A DNA stretch of 5,103 nt from Chloroflexota bacterium. GTDB taxonomy: Bacteria > Chloroflexota > UBA6077 > JADZDV01. The stretch spans positions 1 through 5,103 of the forward strand of contig JADZDV010000018.1 in the NCBI GenBank assembly GCA_020850915.1, in the 5' to 3' direction. This document shows positions 1 to 5,103 of the stretch, piece by piece (within the stretch, counting starts at the first letter, position 1; each line of letters opens with the position of its first letter). Made by a program: the position numbers and the translations under genes. The notes under the pieces were generated by a model, which searched no databases, was not told the origin of the DNA, and saw only the letters and a program-made list of their open reading frames with translations.

Positions 1-1
1 G

Positions 2-799
2 CGGTTCCAGGTCGAGATCCGGACGTTCGCCAGCTTCCCGTCGATGTACATGGCGCTGGTGGACGAGCGGGGGCACATCGACTACTACGACGGCCAGCCG
101 CGCATTGTGGACGCGGACGGGGCGATCATGGAGCAGTTCGAGCCCGAGCGCTACGCCGAGGTGATCGGCGAGAAGGTCGAGCCGTGGAGCTACTTGAAGT
201 CGGCCTACTACCAGCCGGCCGGCTACCCGGCGGGACTCTACCGCGTGGGACCGCTGGCCCGGCTGAACATCGCCACGGGGTACGACAGCCCGCGCGCGGC
301 GGAGCGCTGGGCCGAGTTCCGCCAGCTCGAGTCAGGTCCAGTGCGCAGCTCCTTCCACAACCACTACGCGCGCCTGGTCGAGATGCTGGACGCGACCGAG
401 CGGATGGAGCGGCTGCTGAGCCGCCCGGACATCCTGGACGAACACGTTCGGGCCCACGCCGCGCCCAATCGCACGGAGGGCATCGGCATCGCCGAAGCGC
501 CGCGCGGCACGCTGATCCACCACTACCGGACCGACGAGAACGGACTGATGACCTGGGTCAACCTGATCATCGCCACGGGCCACAACAACCTGGCGATGAA
601 CCGCGGCGTGCTCCAGGTGGCCCGGGAGTTCGTGCACGGCGAGCGGATCAGGGAGGGGATGCTGAACCGCGTGGAGGCGGTGATCCGCACGTTCGACCCC
701 TGCCTGAGCTGCTCGACGCACGCCATCGGCGCGATGCCGCTGATGATTCAGCTCCGCGCCGCCGACGGCGCCCTGCTCCACGAGCTAGCGCGCGACTGA
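2..799 (+). CDS. hoxH: [NiFe]-hydrogenase large (catalytic) subunit, HoxH-like, 5'-partial
   Basis: This is the catalytic subunit of a soluble bidirectional, probably NAD(P)-linked, [NiFe]-hydrogenase, which interconverts H2 with protons and electrons in the cytoplasm. The frame is open to the left edge, so 265 residues are visible and roughly the first 200 of a usual 470-490 are missing, including the N-terminal Cys pair that binds the Ni-Fe site. Family signatures seen are YRVGPLARLN, FHNHYARLVEML, the EAPRGTLIHHY motif (from base 494) with the following DENGLM, IATGHNNLAMNR, and the C-terminal Ni-ligand motif DPCLSCSTH (695-721). DPCLSCSTH and the NNLAMNR context match the HoxH/group 3d type best; a group 3b or 3c relative is less likely. 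After the motif's His, 25 residues (AIGAMPLMIQ...) form the extension normally cleaved during maturation, and the putative protease gene follows. The Met codon at 44 is internal (SFPSMYMALVDE), not the start. Confidence 0.93.
   Translation, partial: RFQVEIRTFASFPSMYMALVDERGHIDYYDGQPRIVDADGAIMEQFEPERYAEVIGEKVEPWSYLKSAYYQPAGYPAGLYRVGPLARLNIATGYDSPRAAERWAEFRQLESGPVRSSFHNHYARLVEMLDATERMERLLSRPDILDEHVRAHAAPNRTEGIGIAEAPRGTLIHHYRTDENGLMTWVNLIIATGHNNLAMNRGVLQVAREFVHGERIREGMLNRVEAVIRTFDPCLSCSTHAIGAMPLMIQLRAADGALLHELARD
722..796 (+). other. Cleavable C-terminal extension of the hydrogenase large subunit
   Basis: These 25 codons follow the His of DPCLSCSTH. In known [NiFe]-hydrogenase large subunits the maturation protease cuts directly after this His (or Arg) once nickel is in place. 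The extension here starts with Ala, as in other HoxH proteins. Its presence means that the product needs proteolytic processing. The cut site is inferred from the family, not observed. Confidence 0.8.
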
Positions 800-805
800 C
801 GGACC

Positions 806-1279
806 GTGGCAGCCCTGGTGATCGGCTACGGCAACCCGCTCCGCCGCGACGACGGTCTTGGCCAGCGCATCGTGGAGCGGCTGGCTTCCCAGCCAGATCC
901 CGACGTCGAGACGATCGCCTCGCACCAGCTCACGCCGGAGCTGGCCGAGCCGATCGGTCGCGCCGCGCTGGTGATCTTCGTAGACGCGAACCAGGGGCCC
1001 AAGCCGGGCCGGATCGAAGTGAGGCCCATTGCCCCATCATCCGCGCCCGGCGACTCGCTCTCCTTCAGCCACCACGTCGATCCAGCCGTGCTGCTCGTCT
1101 GGGCCCAGCTCCTCTACGGCGCCTGCCCACCCGCGTGGGTCGTCTCGGTCGAAGGCGCGGACTTTGGTTATGGCACGGGCCTGTCGCCGGCCGTCGAGGC
1201 GGCCGTGCCGGGGGTGATCGAGCGGATTTGCACTATCGTGACTCGCGAGATGAGTCGAGGCCTGATATTCGAGTCTTAA
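806..1279 (+). CDS. hoxW: Hydrogenase maturation endopeptidase (HoxW/HybD family)
   Basis: This 157-residue protein is of typical length for the nickel-dependent proteases that trim the C-terminus of the [NiFe]-hydrogenase large subunit. Near the N-terminus it has GYGNPLRRDDGLG (residues 7-19), the family's GxGNxxxxD(D/E)xxG signature; D16 aligns with Ni ligand E16 of E. coli HybD. VIFVDAN carries D60, matching the second ligand (HybD D62), and SHHVDP carries H89/H90, matching the third (HybD H93). YGTGLSPAVEAAV (122-134) is the usual C-terminal motif. The GTG start at 806 puts the signature at the same distance from the N-terminus as in HybD. It lies 6 bases after the hydrogenase stop, with no clear Shine-Dalgarno sequence, which suggests translational coupling. 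Specificity for the adjacent HoxH is inferred from position; the symbol hoxW follows from that. Confidence 0.9.
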   Translation: MAALVIGYGNPLRRDDGLGQRIVERLASQPDPDVETIASHQLTPELAEPIGRAALVIFVDANQGPKPGRIEVRPIAPSSAPGDSLSFSHHVDPAVLLVWAQLLYGACPPAWVVSVEGADFGYGTGLSPAVEAAVPGVIERICTIVTREMSRGLIFES

Positions 1280-1285
1280 TCAAGG

Positions 1286-1334
1286 CTCATGCCAAGGCAG
1301 GCAGCCGTGCCGTACGGTCCCAACCAGCCAATGA
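1286..1334 (+). repeat. Dispersed element copy 1 (plus, most diverged)
   Basis: The stretch has GGCAGCCGTGCCGTA (1300-1314), then a CCAACCAGCC segment (1320-1329). By eye it aligns best with the reverse complement of the copy at 1435-1485 (GGCGGCCGTGCCGCA, then CCAGCCAGCC), with one single-base gap. The upstream part, TCATGCCAAGG, aligns with TCGTACCAACC of the next copy. Confidence 0.5.
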
Positions 1335-1353
1335 TCTCAGGAGCCCAGGGGTC

Positions 1354-1403
1354 TCGTACCAACCCCGCCTGGCGGTGCCGTATTCTCTGGAGCCAGTCAG
1401 CTG
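1354..1403 (+). repeat. Dispersed element copy 2 (plus)
   Basis: The core at 1358-1388 begins ACCAACCCCGCCTGGCGGTG and continues CCGTATTCTCT. It matches the reverse complement of 1527-1557 at 26 of 31 positions by eye, and all five differences are C/T or A/G transitions. The following GAGCCAGTCAGCTGA resembles the tail of the inverted copy to its right. Confidence 0.65.
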
Positions 1404-1434
1404 ACCCGCGACCGCTCCGAGATGCGAACTGAGG

Positions 1435-1485
1435 CACTCAGGCTGGCTGGGGAATATGCGGCACGGCCGCCCGGGCTTGGTATCA
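1435..1485 (-). repeat. Dispersed element copy 3 (minus)
   Basis: Read on the minus strand from 1481 it runs ACCAAGCCCGGGCGGCCGTG, then CCGCATATTCCCC, then AGCCAGCCTGAG. This shares the ACCAA, CGTGCCG, TATTC and CCAGCC blocks with the other copies. It is inverted relative to the copies at 1286 and 1354. Confidence 0.6.
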
Positions 1486-1506
1486 GTTCAAACCCCGGAG
1501 CGAGCG

Positions 1507-1558
1507 GCAGTCAATGGCCAGCCTGTAAGGAATATGGCACCGCCAGACGGGATTGGTG
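1507..1558 (-). repeat. Dispersed element copy 4 (minus), just past the small-gene stop
   Basis: On the minus strand from 1557 it runs ACCAATCCCGTCTGGCGGTG, then CCATATTCCTT. It starts within two bases of the small gene's TAA stop, so it would form the beginning of that transcript's 3' untranslated region. It is the inverted partner of the copy at 1354-1403. Confidence 0.65.
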
Positions 1559-1843
1559 TTATTGATCGTCGAGCACCTCAGGGTGCGCCTTCTGAAACTC
1601 TAAGAGTATGTCGCGGGCTTCATCAGGCGTGATGAGTCCGAGGCCTACTGCGAAATTGGAAACCGAGCCCGCGGCGGTTAACCACTCGCGTACTATTTCG
1701 TCGGTCCTGCAGTACCGCCTAGAGAGTGGGCGTACTCGGTTAATGCTTTCCAGTGAGACGTGTTCCCACCCTGTGGCATTCTCGTATGCCTCCCGCACGC
1801 GCCGAGCAGCCTCCCGACGCAGCGCCTCCATTGGATCGTCCAT
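1559..1843 (-). CDS. Small protein directly behind the RHS gene; candidate immunity partner
   Basis: I do not recognise this 94-residue protein. It begins MDDPMEALRREAARRVREAY, ends FQKAHPEVLDDQ, and is charged, somewhat acidic and probably mostly helical, with no signal peptide or membrane segment, so it should be cytoplasmic. GLGLITPDEARDILLEF looks like a turn and amphipathic helix. I chose the ATG at 1843 because AGGGG (1851-1855) lies 7 bases upstream as a good ribosome-binding site. An in-frame ATG at 1864 abuts the RHS stop (TAGATG) and would add seven residues, but its own Shine-Dalgarno sequence is not evident. The gene is co-oriented with the RHS gene, 21 bases behind it, which is where RHS polymorphic-toxin loci carry the immunity gene. 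Its mixed codon use (AGG, ATA, TTA, GTA present) resembles the RHS tip, not the hydrogenase genes. The immunity role is inferred from position only; an unrelated small protein is possible. Confidence 0.72.
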   Translation of the reverse strand: MDDPMEALRREAARRVREAYENATGWEHVSLESINRVRPLSRRYCRTDEIVREWLTAAGSVSNFAVGLGLITPDEARDILLEFQKAHPEVLDDQ

Positions 1844-1850
1844 CGTGTAG

Positions 1851-1855
1851 CCCCT
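1851..1855 (-). promoter_or_regulatory. Ribosome-binding site of the small gene
   Basis: AGGGG on the minus strand sits 7 bases before the ATG at 1843 and lies between the RHS stop codon and that start. It favours the 94-codon reading over the 101-codon one. It also suggests that the small gene is translated from the RHS transcript. Confidence 0.6.
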
Positions 1856-1864
1856 GCACTCCAT

Positions 1865-4800
1865 CTAACAAATCTCTTCCCACTCGTCATAGCCCAGACC
1901 CTGTCGCCAGCCCGGGTTAAGGAAAGAACCAGTTCGTAAGCATTGAGCATGACCATCCTCGCACCCAGACCCTCCCTTTGCGACTCCCAGCCACTCGGCC
2001 TCTCGATAGCATTTGTCCAATTCCCCATCGCACCGCTTTCGACAGCGTTCCTCCTCCGCCGGAGTCCCATCAGGCCTCGGCCTCGGCCCCGATTTTGCCG
2101 AGCACTCCAGGCTGCAACCAGGGGGGACAATGGGCCATCCTAACGCACCGATTATGATCGGGAGTCGGAGCGCGCCGCACTGAAGCCAGCAACCCGGCAA
2201 CCCGATCTGAGCCGAATCCCCTTCCGGAACCACCCTCGCAAGGAGCAGGCGGGAGGCGCTAGCCGGCGCAGCACCCGCTGTATCCTCCCCGCCAAGATCG
2301 CCGCTGGTCGGCCAGCCGATGACCGACCCTGGTCCAAGACTCGACGTCCGGTTGTCCCCTTCACCAGGCTCGACGGTGCCGTCCTGGTCCCAGTCGTCGA
2401 CATCGTCGTCCCCGCCGGCATCACCGTCCCCGTGGTAGTCATCCCACTCGTCGAAGTACTGCGAGCACTCGCTGTCGTTGGAGCCGGTGCAGTCTCCGGC
2501 TTCAATATAGCCCGATGGGTCGACGTACCGGAGCGGGTTGTTCAGCGTGTAGGCATAGCGGTTGAAGGTCTGAGGGAAGCCCGGGCGGATCGCGCACGGG
2601 AGCACGTCGCGCGACAGGAGCCGCCCAACGCCCGGATCATAGTACCGTGCCCGGAGGTTGATGAGCCCGGTCTCCGGATCTTTCTGCTCGCCAGCGTACT
2701 GGAAGTCGCTGCCGGCCGTCCCGCTCTGCGCCCGGACCGTGCCGAACGGCTCGTAGTCCCAGCGCTTACTGCTGGCGGCCGAGGTATCGGTCAGCAGCCG
2801 ATTGTTCTGAGCATCCTGGTGGAAGTAGGCCCACTGGGCGCCCGTTCCGAGCGTCGGGTTGAACTGGGCGATGCCTGGCACGTAGCTGATCCGGTCGTTC
2901 GGCGCGGCAGACGGGATCTGTTGCAAGATCTGGGTCAGGCCACGGGTATCGTTGACGTATTCGGTGGTCGCCCCACTGGCCGTCTTGCTCGCTCGGGCGC
3001 CATTGCCGTCGTAGGCAAAGCTCGCCTGGCTGGTGAAACTGCCGCCGCTCGGGCGTGTTGAGACGTCGGTCAGGCGGCGCGCCCCGTCATACGTGTACTT
3101 CGTCTCATCGCCGCTGGCCACCGTCTTCTTCAGGGTCGTCGAGCCGTTCCCGTCGTACTCGAAGGTGCTCTGGCTCACGCCACTGAGCTTGATCTCCAGC
3201 AGGCGGTTGTCGGCGTCGTAGCTGTAAGTCTCTCCCGTGCTCTTGCTCGTGCGGTTGCCAGCCTTGTCGTAGCCGTAGGTAATCGCCGTCAGGCCGGTAT
3301 CCGGGATCTCGCTCGTGAGCCGGTGGAGGGCGTCGTAGTCGAAGGTCTGGGTCTTGGTGGTGCTGCCATCGTAGTTCGCCTGGGTCAGGCGGTTTCCCGC
3401 CAGATCGTAGGTATAGGAGAAGCGGCCGAGCACGCTCCCGCCGGAACTCGCCTTATGCTCCACCTGGGTCAGGCGGTTTGCCGTGTCGTAGCTCCAGCTC
3501 GTGTAGGCGTTACTGGGCAACGTGCGGGTCTGCATGCGTCCCGCGCGGTCATAGCTATAGGCGGTCCGCCCCGCCGAGCTTCCCCGCCAGTCGTCGACGT
3601 ACTGCAGGCGACCGGTCGCGTCGAAGGTCTGCGTCACGACCTTGCTGTCCGGGTAGGTGATGGTCGTATTGTCGCGGCGATCGTAGCCGTAGGCCACCGT
3701 CCGGCTGCTGCGTGTCTCCCCGGTTTGTCGGTTGAGCTCATCATAGGTGTAGGTCGTGGCGGTGCTGCCGTTCTCGCTCATGTTCGTCCGGTTGCCAGCC
3801 TTGTCGTAGGCGTACCCGACATCCGGCGTGCTGTCTGAGTAGTCGATGCTGTTCAGGCGCCGGGCGCTGTCGTAGCCGAACGTCTTCACCACCCCGCCGA
3901 AGTCGGTTGCGGTGACCGGCAGGCTGTCCAGCGTGTAGGTGGTGCTGGCTGTTCGTGCGGTGGTGCTGCATGTTGGGGTGCACGCGTACGCCGAGGGTGT
4001 CTGCTCCGAGGTGAGACGGTTGTTCGCGTCGAAGGTAAACGTCTGCGCGTGGTTCTCCGGATCGGTGATAGTGAGACGGTTGCCGTTCTTGTCGTAGCTG
4101 AACGAGCTCGCGTGGTTCAGGGCATCCGTCACCTGGTCCAGGCGGCTGTGCTTGTCATAGTGATAGGTCGTGCCCTGGTTCTTCGGGCCCTCGTGCGTCG
4201 CGCGGTTGCCGAGCTTGTCATAGCTGTAGGTCGTCGTGATCGTCTGGGCCCCGGCGGTCTTGGCCTCGGTCAATAGCCGACCAACTTCGTCATACGTCCA
4301 GGTTGTCGTCGACGACGTGCTCGCGTCGATCGGCACCGTCTCGGTCAACCGGTTGCCATCCTCGTCGTAGGTATAGTGCGTGACGTAGCCCAGCTCGTCT
4401 TCCAGCTCTTCCAGGAGGTTGACCGGGTTCCAGTTGAAACCGCGGCTGACCTCCGCCTGGCTACTGGCCGTGCCGATCCCCTGGTACTCGCGGGTCACGT
4501 TCCCGACCTCGTCGTAGGTCCAGCGTTTCGCCGTGCAGAAGGCGCCGCTGATGCCGTGGCAGCCAGGGCCACTCTGGCCGGCCAGGGTGACGGCCCGTTC
4601 CTCTTTCGTCCTCCGCCCTTCCTCGTCGTACTCGAAGCGCGCCTCGTGCCCATTCGGATCGGTGATGGTCGTCATCCGTCCAGCGTCGTCGTAGGCCCAC
4701 TGGGTGACGATCTCGCCCCCCGAGTACTCCGACGTGGTCAAGCCGGTCTTCTTCTCCTTCGTCTTGCGCCCGGCGTCGTCGTACTCGAACTCGGTGTCGC

Positions 4801-5103
4801 TCCAGCTCGTGCCTGGACAGCCTGAGCCCGAGCCGCGGGCCGTGGCGACGTGCTGCTTCCAAACCAGCCCGTTTTGGAGATACTCAACGGTCGAGCAGGG
4901 CCGCTCGGCAGCCGTTGCCCCCGGCATAACCGTGGTGATAACCCGTCCGCGGTTGTCCACGCTGTAGTTGGTCACGCCGTTCATCGGGTCGGTGGTGCTC
5001 AGAAGCTGGCCATCACGGCTGTACGTCGACTGGGTGATCAGGTCGATGTTGTTGTCGTTGTCCGTTGGCGAGGCGCTCATCCGAATGCGGACCTTCGTGA
5101 CCC
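1865..5103 (-). CDS. RHS/YD-repeat protein with unrecognised Cys-rich C-terminal tip, 5'-partial
   Basis: This is a large, presumably secreted or surface RHS-family protein. The frame is open to the right edge, so the true start, any signal peptide and N-terminal domains are not visible; the Met at 5080 is probably internal. Residue numbers here count from that Met (1071 residues). Residues 1-770 are at least 25 degenerate YD repeats (TYDEDGNRL, SYDKNGNRL, AYDKAGNRT), which in known family members build a beta-strand cocoon around the C-terminal effector. Residues 776-858 are the RHS-associated core: YEPFGTV, DPETGLINLRARYYDPGVGR, NRYAYTLNNPLRYVDPSGY. DPSGY corresponds to the DPxG boundary after which the variable tip begins. 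The 213-residue tip (859-1071) matches no toxin family I know; its parts are listed separately. A small gene follows immediately. Polymorphic toxin or adhesin is the likely role, but a structural YD protein without toxicity cannot be excluded. Confidence 0.93.
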   Translation of the reverse strand, partial: VTKVRIRMSASPTDNDNNIDLITQSTYSRDGQLLSTTDPMNGVTNYSVDNRGRVITTVMPGATAAERPCSTVEYLQNGLVWKQHVATARGSGSGCPGTSWSDTEFEYDDAGRKTKEKKTGLTTSEYSGGEIVTQWAYDDAGRMTTITDPNGHEARFEYDEEGRRTKEERAVTLAGQSGPGCHGISGAFCTAKRWTYDEVGNVTREYQGIGTASSQAEVSRGFNWNPVNLLEELEDELGYVTHYTYDEDGNRLTETVPIDASTSSTTTWTYDEVGRLLTEAKTAGAQTITTTYSYDKLGNRATHEGPKNQGTTYHYDKHSRLDQVTDALNHASSFSYDKNGNRLTITDPENHAQTFTFDANNRLTSEQTPSAYACTPTCSTTARTASTTYTLDSLPVTATDFGGVVKTFGYDSARRLNSIDYSDSTPDVGYAYDKAGNRTNMSENGSTATTYTYDELNRQTGETRSSRTVAYGYDRRDNTTITYPDSKVVTQTFDATGRLQYVDDWRGSSAGRTAYSYDRAGRMQTRTLPSNAYTSWSYDTANRLTQVEHKASSGGSVLGRFSYTYDLAGNRLTQANYDGSTTKTQTFDYDALHRLTSEIPDTGLTAITYGYDKAGNRTSKSTGETYSYDADNRLLEIKLSGVSQSTFEYDGNGSTTLKKTVASGDETKYTYDGARRLTDVSTRPSGGSFTSQASFAYDGNGARASKTASGATTEYVNDTRGLTQILQQIPSAAPNDRISYVPGIAQFNPTLGTGAQWAYFHQDAQNNRLLTDTSAASSKRWDYEPFGTVRAQSGTAGSDFQYAGEQKDPETGLINLRARYYDPGVGRLLSRDVLPCAIRPGFPQTFNRYAYTLNNPLRYVDPSGYIEAGDCTGSNDSECSQYFDEWDDYHGDGDAGGDDDVDDWDQDGTVEPGEGDNRTSSLGPGSVIGWPTSGDLGGEDTAGAAPASASRLLLARVVPEGDSAQIGLPGCWLQCGALRLPIIIGALGWPIVPPGCSLECSAKSGPRPRPDGTPAEEERCRKRCDGELDKCYREAEWLGVAKGGSGCEDGHAQCLRTGSFLNPGWRQGLGYDEWEEIC
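1868..2506 (-). other. Variable C-terminal tip of the RHS protein (candidate effector)
   Basis: The 213 residues after DPSGY contain, in order: an Asp-rich segment with an EF-hand-like loop; a Gly/Ser/Ala linker; PGCWLQC, a short hydrophobic stretch and PGCSLEC; a Pro/Arg linker (GPRPRPDGTP); and a charged Cys-rich module ending in Cys. There are 12 cysteines, far denser than in the repeat region. An even number would suit disulfides in a secreted protein or metal binding. I see no HNH, colicin, deaminase, ADP-ribosyltransferase or other familiar toxin motif. The boundary is inferred from the end of the core motif. Confidence 0.7.
2360..2395 (-). other. EF-hand-type calcium-binding loop in the RHS tip
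   Basis: Residues 896-907 read DWDQDGTVEPGE. Asp at loop positions 1, 3 and 5, Gly at 6, a hydrophobic Val at 8 and Glu at 12 meet the canonical 12-residue EF-hand/dockerin consensus. It lies in a very acidic stretch (GDGDAGGDDDVDD precedes it). Clear flanking helices are not evident, so an isolated calcium-binding linker loop, as in secreted proteins, is likelier than a full EF-hand pair. Confidence 0.6.
2507..2755 (-). other. RHS-associated core domain
   Basis: Residues 776-858 of the RHS protein contain the ordered motifs of this domain: YEPFGTV, FQYAGEQKDPETGL, RARYYDPGVGRLLSRD, and NRYAYTLNNPLRYVDPSGY. In characterised RHS toxins the core plugs the YD-repeat shell and marks where the tip is released, often by self-cleavage near DPxGL. 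Here that motif is DPSGY, with Tyr in place of Leu. Whether cleavage occurs is unknown. Confidence 0.9.
2770..5080 (-). repeat. YD (Tyr-Asp) repeat region
   Basis: More than 25 repeat units of about 20 residues have the form x-Y-D-x-x-G-N/R-R followed by beta-strand-like T/S-rich sequence. Many units are also alike at the DNA level. For example, a 21-base stretch encoding part of YDKAGNRT is identical at 3252-3272 and 3789-3809. Such internal similarity can support unequal recombination and changes in unit number. Confidence 0.85.

Larger units (their letters stand above)
1280..1558. other. Convergent intergenic region forming a large imperfect palindrome
   Basis: No credible gene is seen in these 279 bases between the protease stop and the minus-strand small gene. 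The stretch is built largely from four diverged copies of one short element, two in plus and two in minus orientation, placed symmetrically around about 1420. Both flanking transcripts would run into it, so it may fold and limit read-through. I see no hairpin followed by a T-run of the intrinsic-terminator kind. An internal hairpin is possible between CCAG/CAGC-rich arms near 1392-1403 and 1436-1450. Confidence 0.6.

Noticed and set aside
1280..1353. An intrinsic terminator just after the protease gene.
   Set aside because: CCGTACGG is a short palindrome, but there is no strong GC stem followed by a T-run on either strand.
184..1404. A 406-codon open frame on the plus strand across the hydrogenase, protease and intergenic repeats.
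   Set aside because: Its product is Arg/Pro/Ala-rich with no family motifs, and it overlaps two clear genes in another frame; this is a high-GC shadow.
1693..2130. A 145-codon minus-strand frame overlapping the RHS tip and the small gene, considered as an alternative or frameshifted tip.
   Set aside because: It overlaps both better-supported genes out of frame, has no evident ribosome-binding site or motif, and the RHS frame reads cleanly through to a normal stop.
2432..3838. Plus-strand frames opposite the RHS gene (2432-3061 and 3323-3838) with Val/Ala/Arg-rich products.
   Set aside because: They mirror the YD-repeat codons on the other strand and show no protein family features.
3040..5060. 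Regularly recurring short DNA motifs (GTCGTAG, CGGTTGCC), considered as a CRISPR or other DNA repeat array.
   Set aside because: They are in frame with, and explained by, the YDxxGNR protein repeats; spacing and sequence vary as in YD proteins, with no constant repeat and unique spacers.
5078..5080. The ATG at 5080 as the true start of the RHS protein.
   Set aside because: The frame continues open upstream to the window edge (TKVRIR before the Met), no Shine-Dalgarno sequence precedes it, and the residues after it look like mid-protein YD sequence without a signal peptide.

Overview
The window holds two convergent, apparently unrelated gene sets in high-GC bacterial DNA. On the plus strand, from the left edge to about 1279, are the C-terminal part of a [NiFe]-hydrogenase large subunit of the soluble, NAD(P)-linked HoxH type and, 6 bases behind it, a hydrogenase maturation endopeptidase. 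The pair makes sense together: the hydrogenase still carries the C-terminal extension that such a protease removes once nickel is inserted. The rest of the hydrogenase operon (diaphorase and small subunit) would lie to the left, outside the window.

On the minus strand, entering from the right edge and ending at 1865, is a large RHS/YD-repeat protein. Its start is outside the window because the frame is open to the last base. The visible part is about 2.3 kb of YD repeats, then a classical RHS-associated core ending in a DPSGY motif, then a 213-residue C-terminal tip that I do not recognise. The tip has an acidic stretch with a textbook EF-hand-type loop, a hydrophobic segment bracketed by two PGCxLxC motifs, and a terminal Cys-rich helical-looking module; it contains 12 cysteines. 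A small gene of 94 codons follows directly, in the position where RHS polymorphic-toxin loci keep an immunity gene. Tip and small gene use more A/T-ending codons than the RHS repeats or the hydrogenase genes, as expected of an exchangeable cassette. The toxin/immunity reading is an inference from architecture only.

The 279-base gap between the convergent gene sets (1280-1558) is not blank. It holds four diverged copies of a roughly 30-50 base element, two on the plus strand followed by two on the minus strand, which makes the gap a large imperfect palindrome centred near 1420.

The organism cannot be named with confidence. High GC, a group 3d-like hydrogenase and a large non-proteobacterial style YD-repeat protein would fit Chloroflexota or another high-GC environmental lineage. 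No tRNA, rRNA, CRISPR array or transposase gene was seen.
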